From: Galerina marginata
Lineage: Eukaryota; Basidiomycota; Agaricomycetes; Agaricales; Galerinaceae
Reading direction: 5' to 3'
Length of the DNA: 64,000 nucleotides
Assembly: GCA_023014335.1 (NCBI GenBank)
Contig: JAECYW010000002.1
Span: forward strand, 2,790,001 to 2,854,000
Shown here: piece after piece, positions 1-12,419 of the stretch
Layout of the letters: the number at the start of each line of letters is the position of its first letter
Position numbering within the stretch: the first letter of the stretch is position 1
Made by a program: the position numbers and the translations under genes
The notes under the pieces: generated by a model
Seen by the model: only the letters and a program-made list of their open reading frames with translations
The model's database searches: none
Told to the model about the DNA's origin: nothing

Positions 1-153
1 TCTGAAGACCCAGGCTGACGGTGAGTTAGTGTGGCTCGTCAGAACACAGTGACTGAAGTTGTTGCCTTAGAACTTGCTTTTCGTGTTGCTGGATTGGTTT
101 ATGACGAAGCAAGCGGTGATCCCTCCAAACGGCCCAGAGAATTTCTTTCGTGA
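1..153 (+). CDS. 3' end of an unidentified gene (partial)
   Basis: The window opens inside a coding exon (Leu-Lys-Thr-Gln-Ala-Asp). A GT at 21 and an AG ending at 58 would remove a very short 38-nt intron. The reading then continues in frame through a hydrophilic tail containing ELAFRVAGLVYDEA and RPREFLS to a TGA at 151-153. The continuous frame, plausible amino-acid composition and splice signals suggest a real C terminus. I do not recognise the family and the rest lies outside the window. The intron is shorter than its neighbours' introns, so the exact junction is uncertain. Confidence 0.4.
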
Positions 154-507
154 TTAGTAAGTTCAAGTTAGATACCCACACTGTACATTACCGTTTGAAA
201 GGATATTTTGTTCGATTGGTTTTTTTCTCCGTAAAACTGCTGTAAAAGAGCAAGTCAAAGAAGTGGCGGCCGAATGACACCGAATCTTCGAACACGTATT
301 CGACGCCATTATGAGGGTATTCGCCGTTCGGTATTTGCCTCCGTTCGCGCGATCGCACGTAATTTCAAGGCACGAGATGCAACAAGTATATGCACCCCCG
401 GACCAAAGCCATTAAGCACTGGACAGTGGAACCATGGAGTTTAATATGCAGTACATCCACCTCTCATTCCAACCACCACCACCCCACTCCTCCTTCCTGG
501 CATCCAA
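154..507. other. Intergenic, DUG3 upstream region
   Basis: No gene is seen in this 354-bp stretch. It separates the partial gene from the DUG3 start and must contain the DUG3 promoter. I see no convincing TATA box or palindromic operator. Confidence 0.5.
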
Positions 508-2143
508 ATGTGTCGCTTTGTGATATACAAGGGAACGTCACCTGTACAATTGTCCCATGTATGTCAGTCATTCCCAGCCATCAGCCGTATCGGCCTAACT
601 CGTTCCTTTCTTTCCTCCAGTTGCTAACCCGACCATGCCATTCAATCATTAACCAGGCTTTCGATTCTCGCCTGCGGCTTGATCGACGCAGACCTATGAA
701 TGGTGATGGATTCGGGGTTGGTACGTTCCACGTACTGCACACTTTTTTCGGACTCATTGAAGCTCGTCTGACAGGATGGTATGACACGGTTTATGACGAA
801 GAGCTTGGAAGCCAACCATGCATTTTTACCTCCGTCACTCCAGTTGGTGTCTTCTATTCTCGCTGTTCCTGTCTTTCGCTTTATTGTTCACCTAGGCTTG
901 GAACAACGTGAATTTGACTAGGTTGGCTGAAAAGATCAAGTCACCGCTCGTTTTGTCAGTCCGATGTCCTTCTACCATTGGCTAGACACTGATATAAACA
1001 TGTTACAGCGGGCATGTTCGAGCAACGACAGCGGGTTCCTTGTCGCTGGATAATTGCCATCCCTTTGTCCATGGCAAGGTCATGGTACATCTGTTCCTTC
1101 CATTGCCGACAAGGTATCATACTGACAACATCGCAGTTTATGCACAACGGAGGGATCGCCGACTTCCATTTAATTAAGCGCCGGCTGCAGAAGGATCTTC
1201 CGGATGCTGCTTTCGATATGGTTCAGGGAAACACTGGTATGTCCTCGAGGTAGCCCCTATCTCTTAACCCGAGCTTATTCCAATTTGGCCAAGACTCGGA
1301 ATGGGCCTTTGCCCTGTTCTTATCAAAGGTGTGCTTTCCAAGAGCTTTTCCAAGAATGAATTTCGTAACTGCAACTGATAAGGCTCTAGCTGCCTGACTG
1401 CAATGCGCGGTCCTTTACGTCCGAAATCTTGCGGAAAGCCATGACCGACACGATTGCGGCATTGAACAGTTACGCCGAAGAATTTGATATCACCGAGGTG
1501 AGTCCAGGTCTTATTTTTACGGCTGCCATTGTAAAGCCTCGTCTTCCTCGCCATAGCCGAGTTTAATGAACTTCTGCGTCACGGACGGCGAAAGTGTTGT
1601 AGTAACACGGTATATCTCTTCCAAGACGGAAGAAGCCGCCTCCTTGGTATGTCGTATACATGCCGATGTTGCCTCCGATAGTGCTCACTGATTCCATAGT
1701 GGTTTTCGTCCGGGACGGAGTTCAGCGAATACGCTGAAGGTGGTCATTATAAAATGTCAAAAGCCGACAAAAGAGAGAACATTATCATGGTACTTTATTC
1801 CTTGTTTTATAAGTTACCAGATTGAATTTTTGTCCTAGATTGCAAGTGAACCACTCACGTTCGAGCGAGGTACGTTTCATGGCGTGCCATATATGAATTC
1901 CTAACGCATTCTTCAGCCGACTGGATGGAAATTAAGACTAACCATATGGTGGTCATTACGCCCAAGATGAACCTGCTGCAAATACCAATAAAGGACAAAT
2001 TTTATGTTCCTCCTTCTGATCCTGCAGCATTGACGCGAAGGACGGAATTCGCTCAAGAGAAAGGGCTTCTTAATCCTCGGAAGACCGTCACCACCTCTGA
2101 TAAACCGGCCAAGAATGGTAGACGTCCTCTTCAGGCGCATTGA
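508..2143 (+). CDS. DUG3: Dug3-type class II glutamine amidotransferase
   Basis: Homologue of yeast Dug3, the glutamine-amidotransferase subunit that works with Dug2 (and the Dug1 peptidase) in gamma-glutamyl-transferase-independent breakdown of glutathione in the cytosol. The start at 508 gives Met-Cys-Arg-Phe, placing the catalytic Cys at position 2 as in N-terminal nucleophile amidotransferases. After a first intron, the block LLTRPCHSIINQAFDSRL followed by RRRPMNGDGFGV is nearly diagnostic. Further exons give GHVRATTAGSLSLDNCHPF, MHNGGIADFHLIKR, SEWAFALFLS, FCVTDGESVVVTRYI and WFSSGTEFSEY. The final exon carries MEIKTNHMVVITPK and ends at TGA 2141-2143. About eight short introns are inferred. 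All splice phases work without corrections, so the gene looks intact. Confidence in family is high; exact minor exon edges are less sure. Confidence 0.93.
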
Positions 2144-2698
2144 TCCTGAAATATCTTTTATTTTTGTTTATAAGTTATCCGGTTTGTCTTGTTTGCAAGC
2201 TGCAGTGTGTATTGCAATGGTTACCCTTTTTCATCTGACTAGAAGCTGTATGTGTAATTTGTACCTCACCTTTAATGAATTTTTACTGGAATGAAGCATT
2301 TACATAAACGAACCTGAGCCGGCTACCTTCTGCGTACCCTGCCACTCAAGCCCCTGCGGCCCCTGCCTTTATCTTTCGATTTGAGGTGAAGAACTGAAGA
2401 TTGTTCCAGCGTTCTTGGGGTAAAAAGTAAAGCCTTGAAAAGGGTCCCTTTGGGTAACTTACTCGAGGTTTCGAGTTATCTTGCCGTTGTTATCAAAAAT
2501 TTTTATTTGGAAAATAGCGACGCGTCTGTCACGTACACGGAAAGTCACATGTTCACACGTCACATTCTAGACTCACTTTGAGTTGTCCATCGACTTGGAT
2601 GACGGAGAGCTGTGGCACCGCTGCAACGAGCTACTAAAGCTCGAGTCTTCCTCAAAACCGATCTTTAACGACTTCAGCGACTTTTTTTCTTTGTCGCC
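2144..2698. other. Intergenic, DUG3 3' side and ICE2 upstream
   Basis: No coding signal is visible in this 555-bp stretch. The first part is AT-rich, as expected for a 3' UTR and polyadenylation region. The last 100 bp is pyrimidine-rich with a CTTTTTTTCTTTG run just before the ICE2 start, typical of fungal core promoters. Confidence 0.5.
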
Positions 2699-4051
2699 AT
2701 GCTGAATCCTTGGTTTTTATGGAGTGCCATCTTCAACACAGCAAGGTAGGCAACAGACCTAAACATTTAGGTCCAATAAAAAACTAACTTAGAATCTGAA
2801 GACTGTCAACAGCTCTCCAAATCCTCATTTTCCTTCCTTTGACGTTAGCGACTATATCTCGTCAGGCATTTCTTTTGCTGTCACTTATGTTGACCATACA
2901 CTCCCTTATCCATGGAACTATGAGCCTTCTCTGGGGCTCACATGCATTGTCTGTACTTCAAGTACCGATGCATCCCTTTCTCCTCCTTGTTTGCTTCAAC
3001 ATCTTCTCCTCGTCTCCTAACCCATGGCTTCTTACCGCTGCTGACTGGTGGGGCACACTCCTCACATTGTCTGGACCTTTGTTCATCGTCATGGAAGGCT
3101 TGTCGAGTCTCCTTGTAGTGCAGAAACTTGGTCAAGAAGGAAAACGACTGGTTGGGAGAGGAGAAGCCTACCAATTTGGCCTTTTAATCGCAACTTCCAT
3201 TGCCTATGTTGCTTCAGCATGGTGGATTGTTGATGTGGGTGTTTTGTGGACTTCACCATTTCGTTGACGCTCATACACTAATCTAGTCATATCCAACTGC
3301 TGCGTCATCACCCCTGTCCTCTACCTTATTGGGAGTTGCTATAACGGCATTCTTATTCCTCACCGTTATTGGCTTTGCTCTCCGTCGCACAAATATCATC
3401 GAATCTTCAGGACTTGCCGTCTTCATCGCATATAATGTTTGGCTATGTGGTTTTGATCAAAAATCATTCACGGACCCGGCATCATCCTAGTAAGATTGCC
3501 GACAGCAAATTATCACTAGAGAAAAAGAAGCTTATTTCTTTCATTTAGCGCACCTCTTCTGCCAAACATCCTTCCCCACATTCAAACTCTGTTGAATTTT
3601 GTTATTAACACGCTGCCTAAACCAGTCCTTATTGCGCTTCTTTATCGACTGACAATTCTTCATCTCGCTTCGGGAATTCTTCCGACCATTGGAGCCGATA
3701 GCTGGGAGTCAGAAGAAGGTGTCGACGACACTTGGAGCGACCGACCAGTCAGTCTCTAAAACAGTTTATCTTGAACTCACCTTTAATCATCTGTTAGACA
3801 TCGATGTTGACACGGTTACTGCTGACTTACCGACAATCAATATTCGTGACCGTATACTCTCATCTACTCTGTATGTTTTTCGTTTGGACTTTCGGGGTCG
3901 CGTGTGTTCTGATGCTCTTTCAGTACTGGATCATTCTTCCCAAATATGGTGGAGATGGATGAACATATTTTTCACTCTCGTAATTTGGTCCATTGAGCTT
4001 ATTGTGAGCTCGGAAGACGGCATCGATGAAAAGGATTGGAAAGTCGATTAA
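2699..4051 (+). CDS. ICE2: ICE2 family ER membrane protein
   Basis: Polytopic ER membrane protein of the fungal Ice2 family, linked in yeast to cortical ER inheritance and lipid-droplet/ER phospholipid handling. Start MLNPWFLWSAIFNTA is followed by an intron (donor GTAGGC) and the hydrophobic exon ALQILIFLPLTL. The most characteristic piece is WWGTLLTLSGPLFIVMEGL then SSLLVVQKLGQEG. Later exons read GLAVFIAYNVWLCG, APLLPNILPHIQTLLNFVI and SMLTRLLLTYRQSIFV. The last segment, LLLLDHSSQIWWRWMNIFF, is the conserved C-terminal membrane block, and the gene ends in KDWKVD-stop at 4051. Many transmembrane stretches are evident. No frame correction is needed. It ends 80 bp from the convergent MOCS2B stop. 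I am confident of family; the role is inferred from yeast. Confidence 0.88.
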
Positions 4052-4131
4052 TTATGTGCATGAAAGGCCCAACGATACCACCGCCTTTTATGCATATGAC
4101 GCCCGATTCGACGGTGATGGCATCCTTGTCC

Positions 4132-4819
4132 CTAATTATTTGTCTTCCATTCAGCTTCTTTCTCGTCTTCCCCTTCATAATACTCCCGCTTCCATATTTG
4201 TGCCTTTCGTTTCACTTCTTCCAGAATTTCCTCACAGGCGACGAAGGCCTCTTTTCTATGGGGAGACGAAACCGCGATCACTGGGGAATGTTGGTATATC
4301 AGGACCACATATGTGCGAACCACATACCAATGGACGTTTCCCCGATTGGCACTGTACCAAGGCGATGGTGGATTGCACAGCGCATTTTTGGCTGTGCATC
4401 GATCGTCTCTGTCTGTGGTTGGCGTAGTGAACGGGTAGCTAGTTTGATTGCACTGTGACCGATATTGGACATGGTTTTTATTGCTACTGCAGAGTAAGCT
4501 TGATATTCCAAGCGCGTCACCATTTTGCCTATAAAAGAATCCCAATGAGTTTATACTGTAAAACGCGATCTCCGTAAACGCGTGAACCTCTGAATGAATT
4601 GCGGGTTGTGCCTGTAGACCCAATCTCATAAGCAAATGGCATCAGCACTCTCAGAAGCTCCAGGAAGTACATACCAATGAAGATCGCCGTCGCGCCTGCA
4701 GTAACGTCTTGAACAGAGGCAACGATCTTTGGTACATCGAGGCGTTCATAAGTCAGAGCGCAGTCGACCTCGGGTCCCCTGAGACTTGCTTCAATAGATG
4801 CTGCTGGTGTAAGGGTCAT
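4132..4819 (-). CDS. MOCS2B: Molybdopterin synthase catalytic subunit (MoaE/MOCS2B)
   Basis: Large subunit of molybdopterin synthase, which with the small thiocarboxylated subunit inserts the dithiolene sulfurs into precursor Z to make molybdopterin, the cofactor of nitrate reductase and other molybdoenzymes. Exon 1 runs from MTLTPAASIEASL to GATAIFIG. After introns come GTTRNSFRG and MVTRLEYQAYSAVAIKTMSNI, then RCAIHHRLGTVPIGETSI and VIAVSSPHRKEAF. The gene ends with IWKREYYEGEDEKEAEWKTNN. The FIGTTR, HHRLG and SSPHRKEA...IWKREYYE blocks are hallmark MoaE motifs. A segment of about 25 residues before RCAIHHRLG is longer than usual and may contain another small intron. The start at 4819 is chosen by family length; an in-frame ATG at 4885 is possible. 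It is divergent from IRC3 across 85 bp. Confidence 0.9.
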
Positions 4820-4904
4820 GTTGAGTGATAAGCTAAGTAAGGCAAGTAATCGAGACGGACTGCCAATAACCAGATCTGGTTCCAACTTTCAAACCTTCAC
4901 CTCC

Positions 4905-7436
4905 ATGCAATGCTGGGGTAAGGTTCGTCTTCTCTGGCCTAGTGTCAGGTACAATTCGACCGGCGCTTCTGTTATACTCAGACCTTATCAAGAACATTGT
5001 CTAGATGCCTGCACCGACGCGCTTGCCTCGGGTTCAACACGCATTGGTGTCTCATTGCCAACGGGCTCCGGAAAGACGACGGTCTTCATCTCCCTTCTCT
5101 CCCGTATAGCCCCGCCTGCCGAAAACCAAGCGGCAACGAAATCCCTAATCATCGTCAACAGCATAGAGCTTGCTCGACAATCTGCGGATCAAGTTGCACG
5201 GCTTTTTCCCCACTGGCGCGTCGAGATTGAACAAGGTTCGAAATATCAGGCTTCAGGTTTCGCAGACGTGTATGTTTTTCTGAATTTTGTCTCTCCGTAT
5301 TTCTCTTACTTTTCTCCTCTCTCCAGTACCGTTGCAACCTACCAAACTCTCAATAATGAACAAAGGCTCAGGAAGTTTGACCCAAAGACCCTGAAAGCTA
5401 TTATCATTGACGAAGCCCACCATGCTGCTGCTCCTTCGTATGTTTGTTTTCCGAGTGGACGGATTCAACGAAACCTCAATACTACTTTCAGATATCGTCG
5501 GCTGCTCTCTAGGTTTGACCCCGAAATAAAACACCCAGACACGGAATTCGAACCAGGAAATATACCTCACAAAATACCCATTATCGGCTTCTCTGCGACC
5601 TTTGGACGTCATGACCGACTGGCATTGGGGTCCGTTTTTGAACGCATCGTGTACCATCGACATTTCTTGGAAATGATCAAGGAAGAATGGTACAGAGGGC
5701 ATTTTGTGGAAGTTGCTGTCAAACTAAAGACCTGTGTTCGTAGGCTTTGTGACCGTACGATTTACGTCTGTTCGCGCACAAATAAATTTGAAGGACGTTA
5801 CCGTTAATGCTCGAACAGGGGACTTCAATCCAACAAGTCTGGCCCATGTTATAAATGCCGACTCGATTAATAATTTGGTCGTCAAGACCTGGATAGACCG
5901 TGCATGTAAGACTTCTCTAAGTCATTTTTTATCAACTCTCATCACGAGAATTCTACTGCAGCGACCCGGAAGTCTACTCTCGTATTCTGTGTTAATGTTG
6001 CACACGTGGTTGCGTTGACGCAAACTTTTCGAGGCTTTGGCATCGACGCCAGACACCTATCTGCAAGGACTGCGCCAGCTGAGCGTAAAGCTCTTATTCA
6101 GTCTTTCAAGGACGGCAAATTTCCTGTGCTTGTGAACTGCGGTGTGTGACCATCGTCTCCCTTTACTATGCAACAATTATTTATCGGGCATCGCCGTTAG
6201 CCATCTTGACCGAAGGTGCCGATATTCCGAATATCGACTGCGTGCTTGTGGCTCGACCAACTCGCTCACGGAACGTCTTTGCCCAAATGGTACGTGTTTA
6301 GCAAAGTAATCCTATCCATGTGCCAGCATTATATCGATAATTGTTAGATTGGTCGTGGAATGAGGTTGTCACCCAACACGGGGAAAACTGACTGTCGAAT
6401 AATTGATTTTGTTGACTCTCATTATCGAGTTGGTGGGCTTGTTACAGCTCCCACTCTCTTTGGTTTGGACCCAGATGAAATCGCGGTTGATGGTATATTC
6501 CCATCACTTTTATTTAGTTCACGTATTGATTGTCTTTTGTTAGACGAGACCCTTGTGTCACTGGAAAAGCGTGCTGCAGACATTTATTTGTCAAATGGGC
6601 CCGATGGCGTCCCGATGCCCACGTCTGTTACATATATAGATCACGAAGATCCTTTCAGCTTGGAAATATCGAACCATAAACCAAATCATATCTATATATT
6701 GAGCCCTTTCGCCTGGGTTGACTGCGGGCAGGATGTCTACGTACTTGACCTTCTCACAAGGGGTTTTATTCGTATCGAAAAACAAGGTAAACATATTCTT
6801 TTTTAGTGTAATCGCTTCTCGTTTTCATTACCCTTTTCAGAGGATGAAAACAAAGAGTATTTCGTTGCTCGTTACACCCCAGCTGCATACGGAAACAAAC
6901 AAGCAAAAGAATTAAAGCTGTCCCCTTACCTAACGAGTCGGGAAATACTCAAACATGAGACACTTAACGACGCCGTTCGGGGTTGTGACACATATGTCGT
7001 ATCTAAGGTTTTTCGAAATTCTTCAGCCACATTGTAAGTCAGTCAATTCTAGTCCTCCAGATATATTCACTGACCAATATCGCAGTTTACTTCGTTCAGC
7101 CGAATGGCGATCTAAACCTGCAAGTGATGCGCAAAAGAATTTCGTTCTAAAACGATGGCTCAAGCACGTTTTTCGTTCTATGAGCGAAGAAGACAAAAGA
7201 GTGAAGGTGGAATCCATGAATAAGGGCGATGCGGGAAATATCATCACTCGCCTTCGGCACGGTGCTCAGGTGCGCTCAGTATATTGTCATTTTCAATTTG
7301 ATGATCAAGTTAAATACAAAATCAGGGTCGGCACAAGCAAAAGACGAAGGTTGTATTGAAAGTAATGCAAGAGATGGAGAAAGAACAAAATCGCCGAGCA
7401 CGTGAAGTCGTGCAAGTTGGCCCTCTCACCAGCTAA
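4905..7436 (+). CDS. IRC3: Irc3-like mitochondrial DEAD/H-box helicase
   Basis: Superfamily 2 helicase resembling yeast Irc3, a mitochondrial DNA branch-migration helicase required for mtDNA stability. The N terminus is basic/hydroxylated ([19 protein letters not shown]), like a mitochondrial presequence, followed by LRPYQEHC. Motif I is LPTGSGKTT, motif II is [13 protein letters not shown] and motif III is IIGFSATF. The C-terminal RecA domain has [34 protein letters not shown] and motif [14 protein letters not shown] long C-terminal accessory region ends in [13 protein letters not shown] at 7436. About eight introns are inferred and all phases fit. The 4905 ATG is preferred because it gives a compact presequence; an in-frame ATG exists at 4818, overlapping the MOCS2B start codon on the other strand. 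Function is inferred from the yeast homologue. Confidence 0.88.
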
Positions 7437-7450
7437 CTGGTGAGTGCGGA

Positions 7451-10400
7451 TTATGCTAATGTAGAGAGTGCAGGCGAAACAGCGAAGTGACTTTCTAAAG
7501 TTAAAACGGCAGCCTTTTGGGCAGTATGAATAGGCGCCATCGAGACTGGTTGGATGATAGAGGACACCAGGCTCGCCCACTAAAGTTGCAAGAAGAGCAC
7601 CGACGAAAGAATCCCCGGCTCCGGTAACGTTGGCCAATGACCCCACTGGTAATGACGGGAAGTGCTGTAGGAGAACAATTTCCCCTGAATTACCATGGGC
7701 AATGATATACCTCTGTCCTGGGTTGCTACGCATACTTGCCCAACCAGAAGTAGACGCGTCTTTAGGGGTGATGCACATTGCAACCAATACACCTTGTTCT
7801 CCACATTTGATAATAAGGTGCTGAAAGAATGGTAGTAGACGAATTGCCATCTGAGCGATTCCTTCTTCAACGAGGAATTCCAGGCTGCCCTTGGATCCTG
7901 CACGGTCCTGACACGCCCCTTCGTGCTAGTTGTTCGAGGTCCATGCGAAATGCTGAACCGAGATTGAAACTGTTGATTGCGGACCACCAAGCTGGGTGAT
8001 CCATCAATTCAAACAGGTCTGATTGGGCCGTAGCGTACAGTTGTGCGAGTTCAAGAAGATTGGGTGTGCAGTATGTCACGGGAGATTGATTGGAGGACTC
8101 CCCTTGGAGGGCATTCACAATGGCAGGAAGGACGGCGGTTGATTTAATAGTTGAGGTAGGTTCACTGAGTGAAAAAAAGTGTCAGCTTCACTTCAATAAA
8201 CTGGGCAGAGTGATTAGATGGGCCTACTAAAGAGCTGTGGTGAATCAGTAAACAACAAGAAGCGGTCGAGGAGAGTCGACATACCTTTAATTGCGTGTTC
8301 ATTGCAATATTTGACGACCGAGTCGATTACTGACGTTGGGAGGTTCCCGTCTAGAGCGACAATGCTGGGAACTTGCTTTCGCAATTGAGAAAGAACCTGA
8401 CGACACGTAAGCGCAATGGCAGAGGTTTAGTCGGTACAACATTTACCATTTCATCTGTGACTATTTCAGTAATACCCATATCTGCGATTCCTCCAATCAG
8501 TGTGCCTTTGCTGTCAAGAACCATGTTGCAAACCGCACTTTGATGGTCGAACCCTAGCAGGCCATCGGTCCGCATTACCAATTTCTGATAGCTTCTCGAC
8601 GAGAACGTGGCCAAACACATCGTAGCCAAATGGTGAGATGAGGAGAGAAGATAGGCGGGGATATTTTGCCATCCATTACGCGGTGAGATGCCTCTGCGAT
8701 GTTGCGACCAACGCCTCCCAAAGACAAGTTCACATGACCGGGGGCGGTGGACTGTGCAGCAAGAGCAGCCTGGGTGTCCGGCAGTTCCTGAGCAGTGATA
8801 TCCACAGCCGCAGAACCGATTACCACAAGGTCTGCTGAGGGCTGTTGGCGCGGTTTGGTATTCGTCAGAGATACCCTGTTGTTAAACTAGTACACACCTG
8901 ATGAGTAGGCTCGTTCTTTGCGTGATCAGGAAATGAAACAGGGCTGTTGGACTGGTGGACAGGGGATGGCTGGAACTTAGACTCTTGCCCGGAATCATGC
9001 GACTATAAAACGACAAAGTCAGGAAGGCAAGGAATCCAGTCTGCAGATCAGCGGTATAGTTACTTACGGCTTCATTGGCCAGTTTCCGGTACTGTACAGC
9101 AATTTGTCCGCCTATAGTATGAGCGTGTCAATCTTCATGCGTCGACCTCGGTCATTTTTGACTAACTCACCGACAAGAGCCGTATTCTCGAGGAGCGCGA
9201 TATTTGACTTCAGGGATTTACCTGCACTTAATTCCGCGATTCTGTCGAGGAGCCAAGGCGTTGCATCTTTGCCACTTTTGTTAATACCATTTTGCTCCGA
9301 CTCCAGGACTGCTTGGTTGACATATTCTTGGACTTGTTTCCCAACTGCTTCGTACTTTTCAGGAATGGGTACTGCAATCAACGCGCCATTTTGCATCCCC
9401 AGTTGCCACTGAGTATCTGAAGGTTGCGGGTGAGTGCTTCATATTATGGTGGATGATAGAAAATGGCGAACGTAATATTTTAGCCACAGTGGCCGGGTTA
9501 TCCACGTTCCACGGAACCTTGTAAACAATAAATAAGCGAATGAGTGGAACGAAAAGAAACTTACGTTGTAGCCGCTATGACGGGAGAAGAATGCGGGGAA
9601 TTCTCGTGAATCGCCGTAAGAAAGCACGGGAACACCCAAAGTTTCCTGGGGTCATTATAGAGAACGCTGTATATGACCATGAAGCTGCAATGCGTACGAG
9701 GTATTCAAGAGTTCTGAGGAGATGGCATTTCAGGAGTGTAATCAAAAGTGTTCAACAAGGCAGACTGCATACCTTCTGATATCCAAGATGGACTTGACAC
9801 CAGATGAAACGAGACCCACAGGGCAACGTGTGAGCTCATGAAGGTCGGCAGATATATCCATAGCTAACATAAAATCGCATCGGTAATCGCATGAAAGGAC
9901 ACGAGAAATCCAAGGTTACAGATTTCGCCGCCACGGTGAACGCCTCCCAATCTGCCAAAGGACATTAATATACTTATACCTATTAGGTGAAGTGGGCAGT
10001 CACGACCTACCCTCCAGTAGCAAATACCTCGTGTTTTGCACCAAATTATGATATGCTTTTGCAGCGAGCACAATCAGACTTACCTTGATTCCAGCTAACG
10101 CAGCGAACACTAAAGTCGCGCTGCAGGTCGTCCCTAGAAACGCAGACTTTGTGGTTAAACACAGAAAGTCACAGAACGACAGAAGGGACATCGCACCTCC
10201 ATCAGCTTCCATAGCTAACGCTGCAGCAATATCCCGGCGGGAAATTTTGGACGGTCTAGCCTTCCTATCAGCCAACCGCTCAAGTTCATTCCTTTCCAAC
10301 CCTACTTTCACCCGTCCTTCTATAATACCAATGGTGGCAGGAATAGAACCTGTTGACCGCACGATGTTTTCGAGGGCTAACGGAACTTCGAGACTCGAGG

Positions 10401-10581
10401 GATATGGGAGCCCATGTGTAACAAGCGCTGTTTCGAGGGCTACGACTGGTTTATTGTGAACCAGAGCATCTTCTACCTCTGGGTGTATATCCAACGGCGC
10501 ACCCTTCAACTGAAAGGGGGGAAGCTGGGCCCAAGACGCAAGGCCGCGAGCATATGATCTAGCAGACCGCAAACCATGCAT
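7451..10581 (-). CDS. Pseudouridine-5'-phosphate glycosidase / PfkB kinase fusion
   Basis: Bifunctional pseudouridine-catabolism enzyme. The N-terminal half is a PsuG (indigoidine synthase A-like) glycosidase that splits pseudouridine 5'-phosphate to uracil and ribose 5-phosphate. The C-terminal half is a PfkB-family kinase (PsuK) that phosphorylates pseudouridine. PsuG motifs: VVALETALVTHGLPYPSSLE, GTTCSATLVFAALAGI and GVPVLSYGDSREFPAFFSR. The kinase begins at MVIGSAAVDITAQ and carries VNLSLGGVGRNIAEA and the signature NVTGAGDSFVGALLATL. The N terminus (MHGLRSARSYARGLASW) looks mitochondrial. The last 80 bp are in a different frame: the conserved IHTAQKAAVLTLESHF...VSPALSTLA tail requires dropping one base near 7532, or removing a 67-nt GT-AG intron. 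That tail's stop at 7451 lies 14 bp from the convergent IRC3 stop, which supports it as the true end. Confidence 0.87.
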
Positions 10582-10854
10582 GAGAGTTAACAATAAGAGG
10601 TATCCAGCACCACATCATGAGGCCCAATACTTACATCATGAGCTCAAGTGCACACATTTGTAGAGTCCAGCGAAAGCATATTATTCGGTGCGCTATACTG
10701 ATACTGGGTCGTTTACGTGGGTATAGAGTAGCATCACCATACCCAATGTAACACAAAAATAGTAAAAAGGAAGGTCTATGCGTAATAAATGTATCTAATA
10801 CGTGGGCTTGACAAGCAGTTAGCTTATGCCAACTACAAAAAGTTAGCCTTTTTT

Positions 10855-12170
10855 TTAGCCGGAACCTGGAAGACGATAATGAGCACATGAAATACAAAGA
10901 AATACAAAGGACCATACCACCCGAGTAGACCTTGCCGAACATGACTTCTTGCAGCTTGTCGTACAGGGACAACACACCAGCACCAGCGACACCACGGAGG
11001 ATGTTGGCACCAGCACCCTTGAAGAGGGACTTCATACCTTCCTTTTGGATGATCTGAGAGCCGGCATCGAACATGGACTTGTAGTTAACACCAGAGCCGG
11101 AGGTCATCATCATGCGACGACTGTGGAGGTTGTCAACTAAAGTCAAATCACCGAGACTGAAATGAATCTTACCGGATGGTGTCAAGAGGGTATGAAGCAA
11201 GACCAGCACCGATGGTAACACCCCAACCAAGACCGAACGAAGCCAAGAATGAACCCTCGAGGGGACCAACTAGGACAACGGGCTCTGGAAGTACGTAAGA
11301 CACAGTTGTTCTTCGTAAGACGGGCAACAGGAATACTTACTGAGCGAGTCGTAGACACCAAAGTACAGACCGCGGTAGACAATGATACCGACAACGGAGG
11401 GAATGAAACCACGGTAGAGACCAGCAATACCGTCAGAAGCAAGGGTCTTCCTGTAAACGTCAACAAGACCATTGAATTGACGGGCACCTCCTCCTTTGGA
11501 GGACTTGGCATCATTGGCGAGACGGGTACGGGCATAATCCAGGGAGTAGACGAAGAGTAATGATGAAGCACCAGCCGCACCACCAGAAGCGACGTTGCCA
11601 GCGAACCACTTCCAGTAACCATCATTCTTCTTGAAACCGAACAACGACTTGAAGTAGTCCTCTATCAATGAACATTGTAAGTCTCCGATCGCAAAAAAGA
11701 CGGCGGGGACATACTGAAGGCGAAGTTCAGGGCCTGGGTCGGGAAGTAACGGATGACGTTGGCGGTGTTTCCTCGCCATAATGAGACGAGACCCTCTTCC
11801 CTGTAGACACGAGAGAAGGCATCGCCGATACCCTTGTAAGGAGTAGCAAGACGACCTTGCTTGATCTGAGCGCGTGACGTGTCAACAACGGTAAGGATGC
11901 ATGGGCACAGAACGAACCATTTCATCCTGGTTCTGGACCAGGAGCTTGATACGCTCGATGGGGGCAGCACTGGTCTTTGCGACGGCCTAGAGGACAGAAA
12001 ATAAGAAGCGGGAAGAAGCAAAGGCACGCCTGGAAAACTTACAGCGGAAACACCTCCCATGAGGAAATCAACTGTACAACGAGGGCGCTGAGCATGTGAA
12101 GGACACCATAAGATGTTGTATACTGACCAGCGAAGTCCTTTGGGGTCTTGACCTTCTTGGTTTCGGCCAT
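10855..12170 (-). CDS. AAC: Mitochondrial ADP/ATP carrier
   Basis: Inner-mitochondrial-membrane ADP/ATP exchanger, a six-TM mitochondrial carrier with three repeats. Start [15 protein letters not shown] is followed by [19 protein letters not shown] and [14 protein letters not shown]. The middle repeat contains [19 protein letters not shown] and [15 protein letters not shown]. The third repeat has [23 protein letters not shown] is the nucleotide-carrier signature. It ends with [16 protein letters not shown], the last codons being supplied by a short terminal exon whose stop is 10855-10857. Length and motifs are standard. About six introns, all in phase. Codon choice is strongly biased (GTC, AAG, CTC), as expected for a highly expressed gene. 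Confidence 0.96.
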
Positions 12171-12419
12171 TTTGGTGGAAGGGAGAGGAGGATGAGTGGA
12201 GGTGGTAAGGATGGGTTGAAAGCAATTGCCCGAAAAACTTCGCGTCAAAAAGACTTCGGGAAGCACCGGGTTCTTTTAAACTCCGCGCCACCTATCCGGC
12301 GTGACCGGTCCACAACACAGCCCCTTTAACATCACTCGGCGTCATTCACATTAATTTATAGACACTAATTATACTGTACAATATGTATATTTACTGATAA
12401 GTCTAGTACTGCTGCACGA

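Noticed and set aside
390..911. 173-codon open frame over the DUG3 start
   Set aside because: It reads through the first DUG3 introns and UTR; only its middle stretch is in the DUG3 frame.
4036..4458. Hydrophobic plus-strand ORF after ICE2
   Set aside because: It is antisense to MOCS2B exons, which carry clear MoaE motifs.
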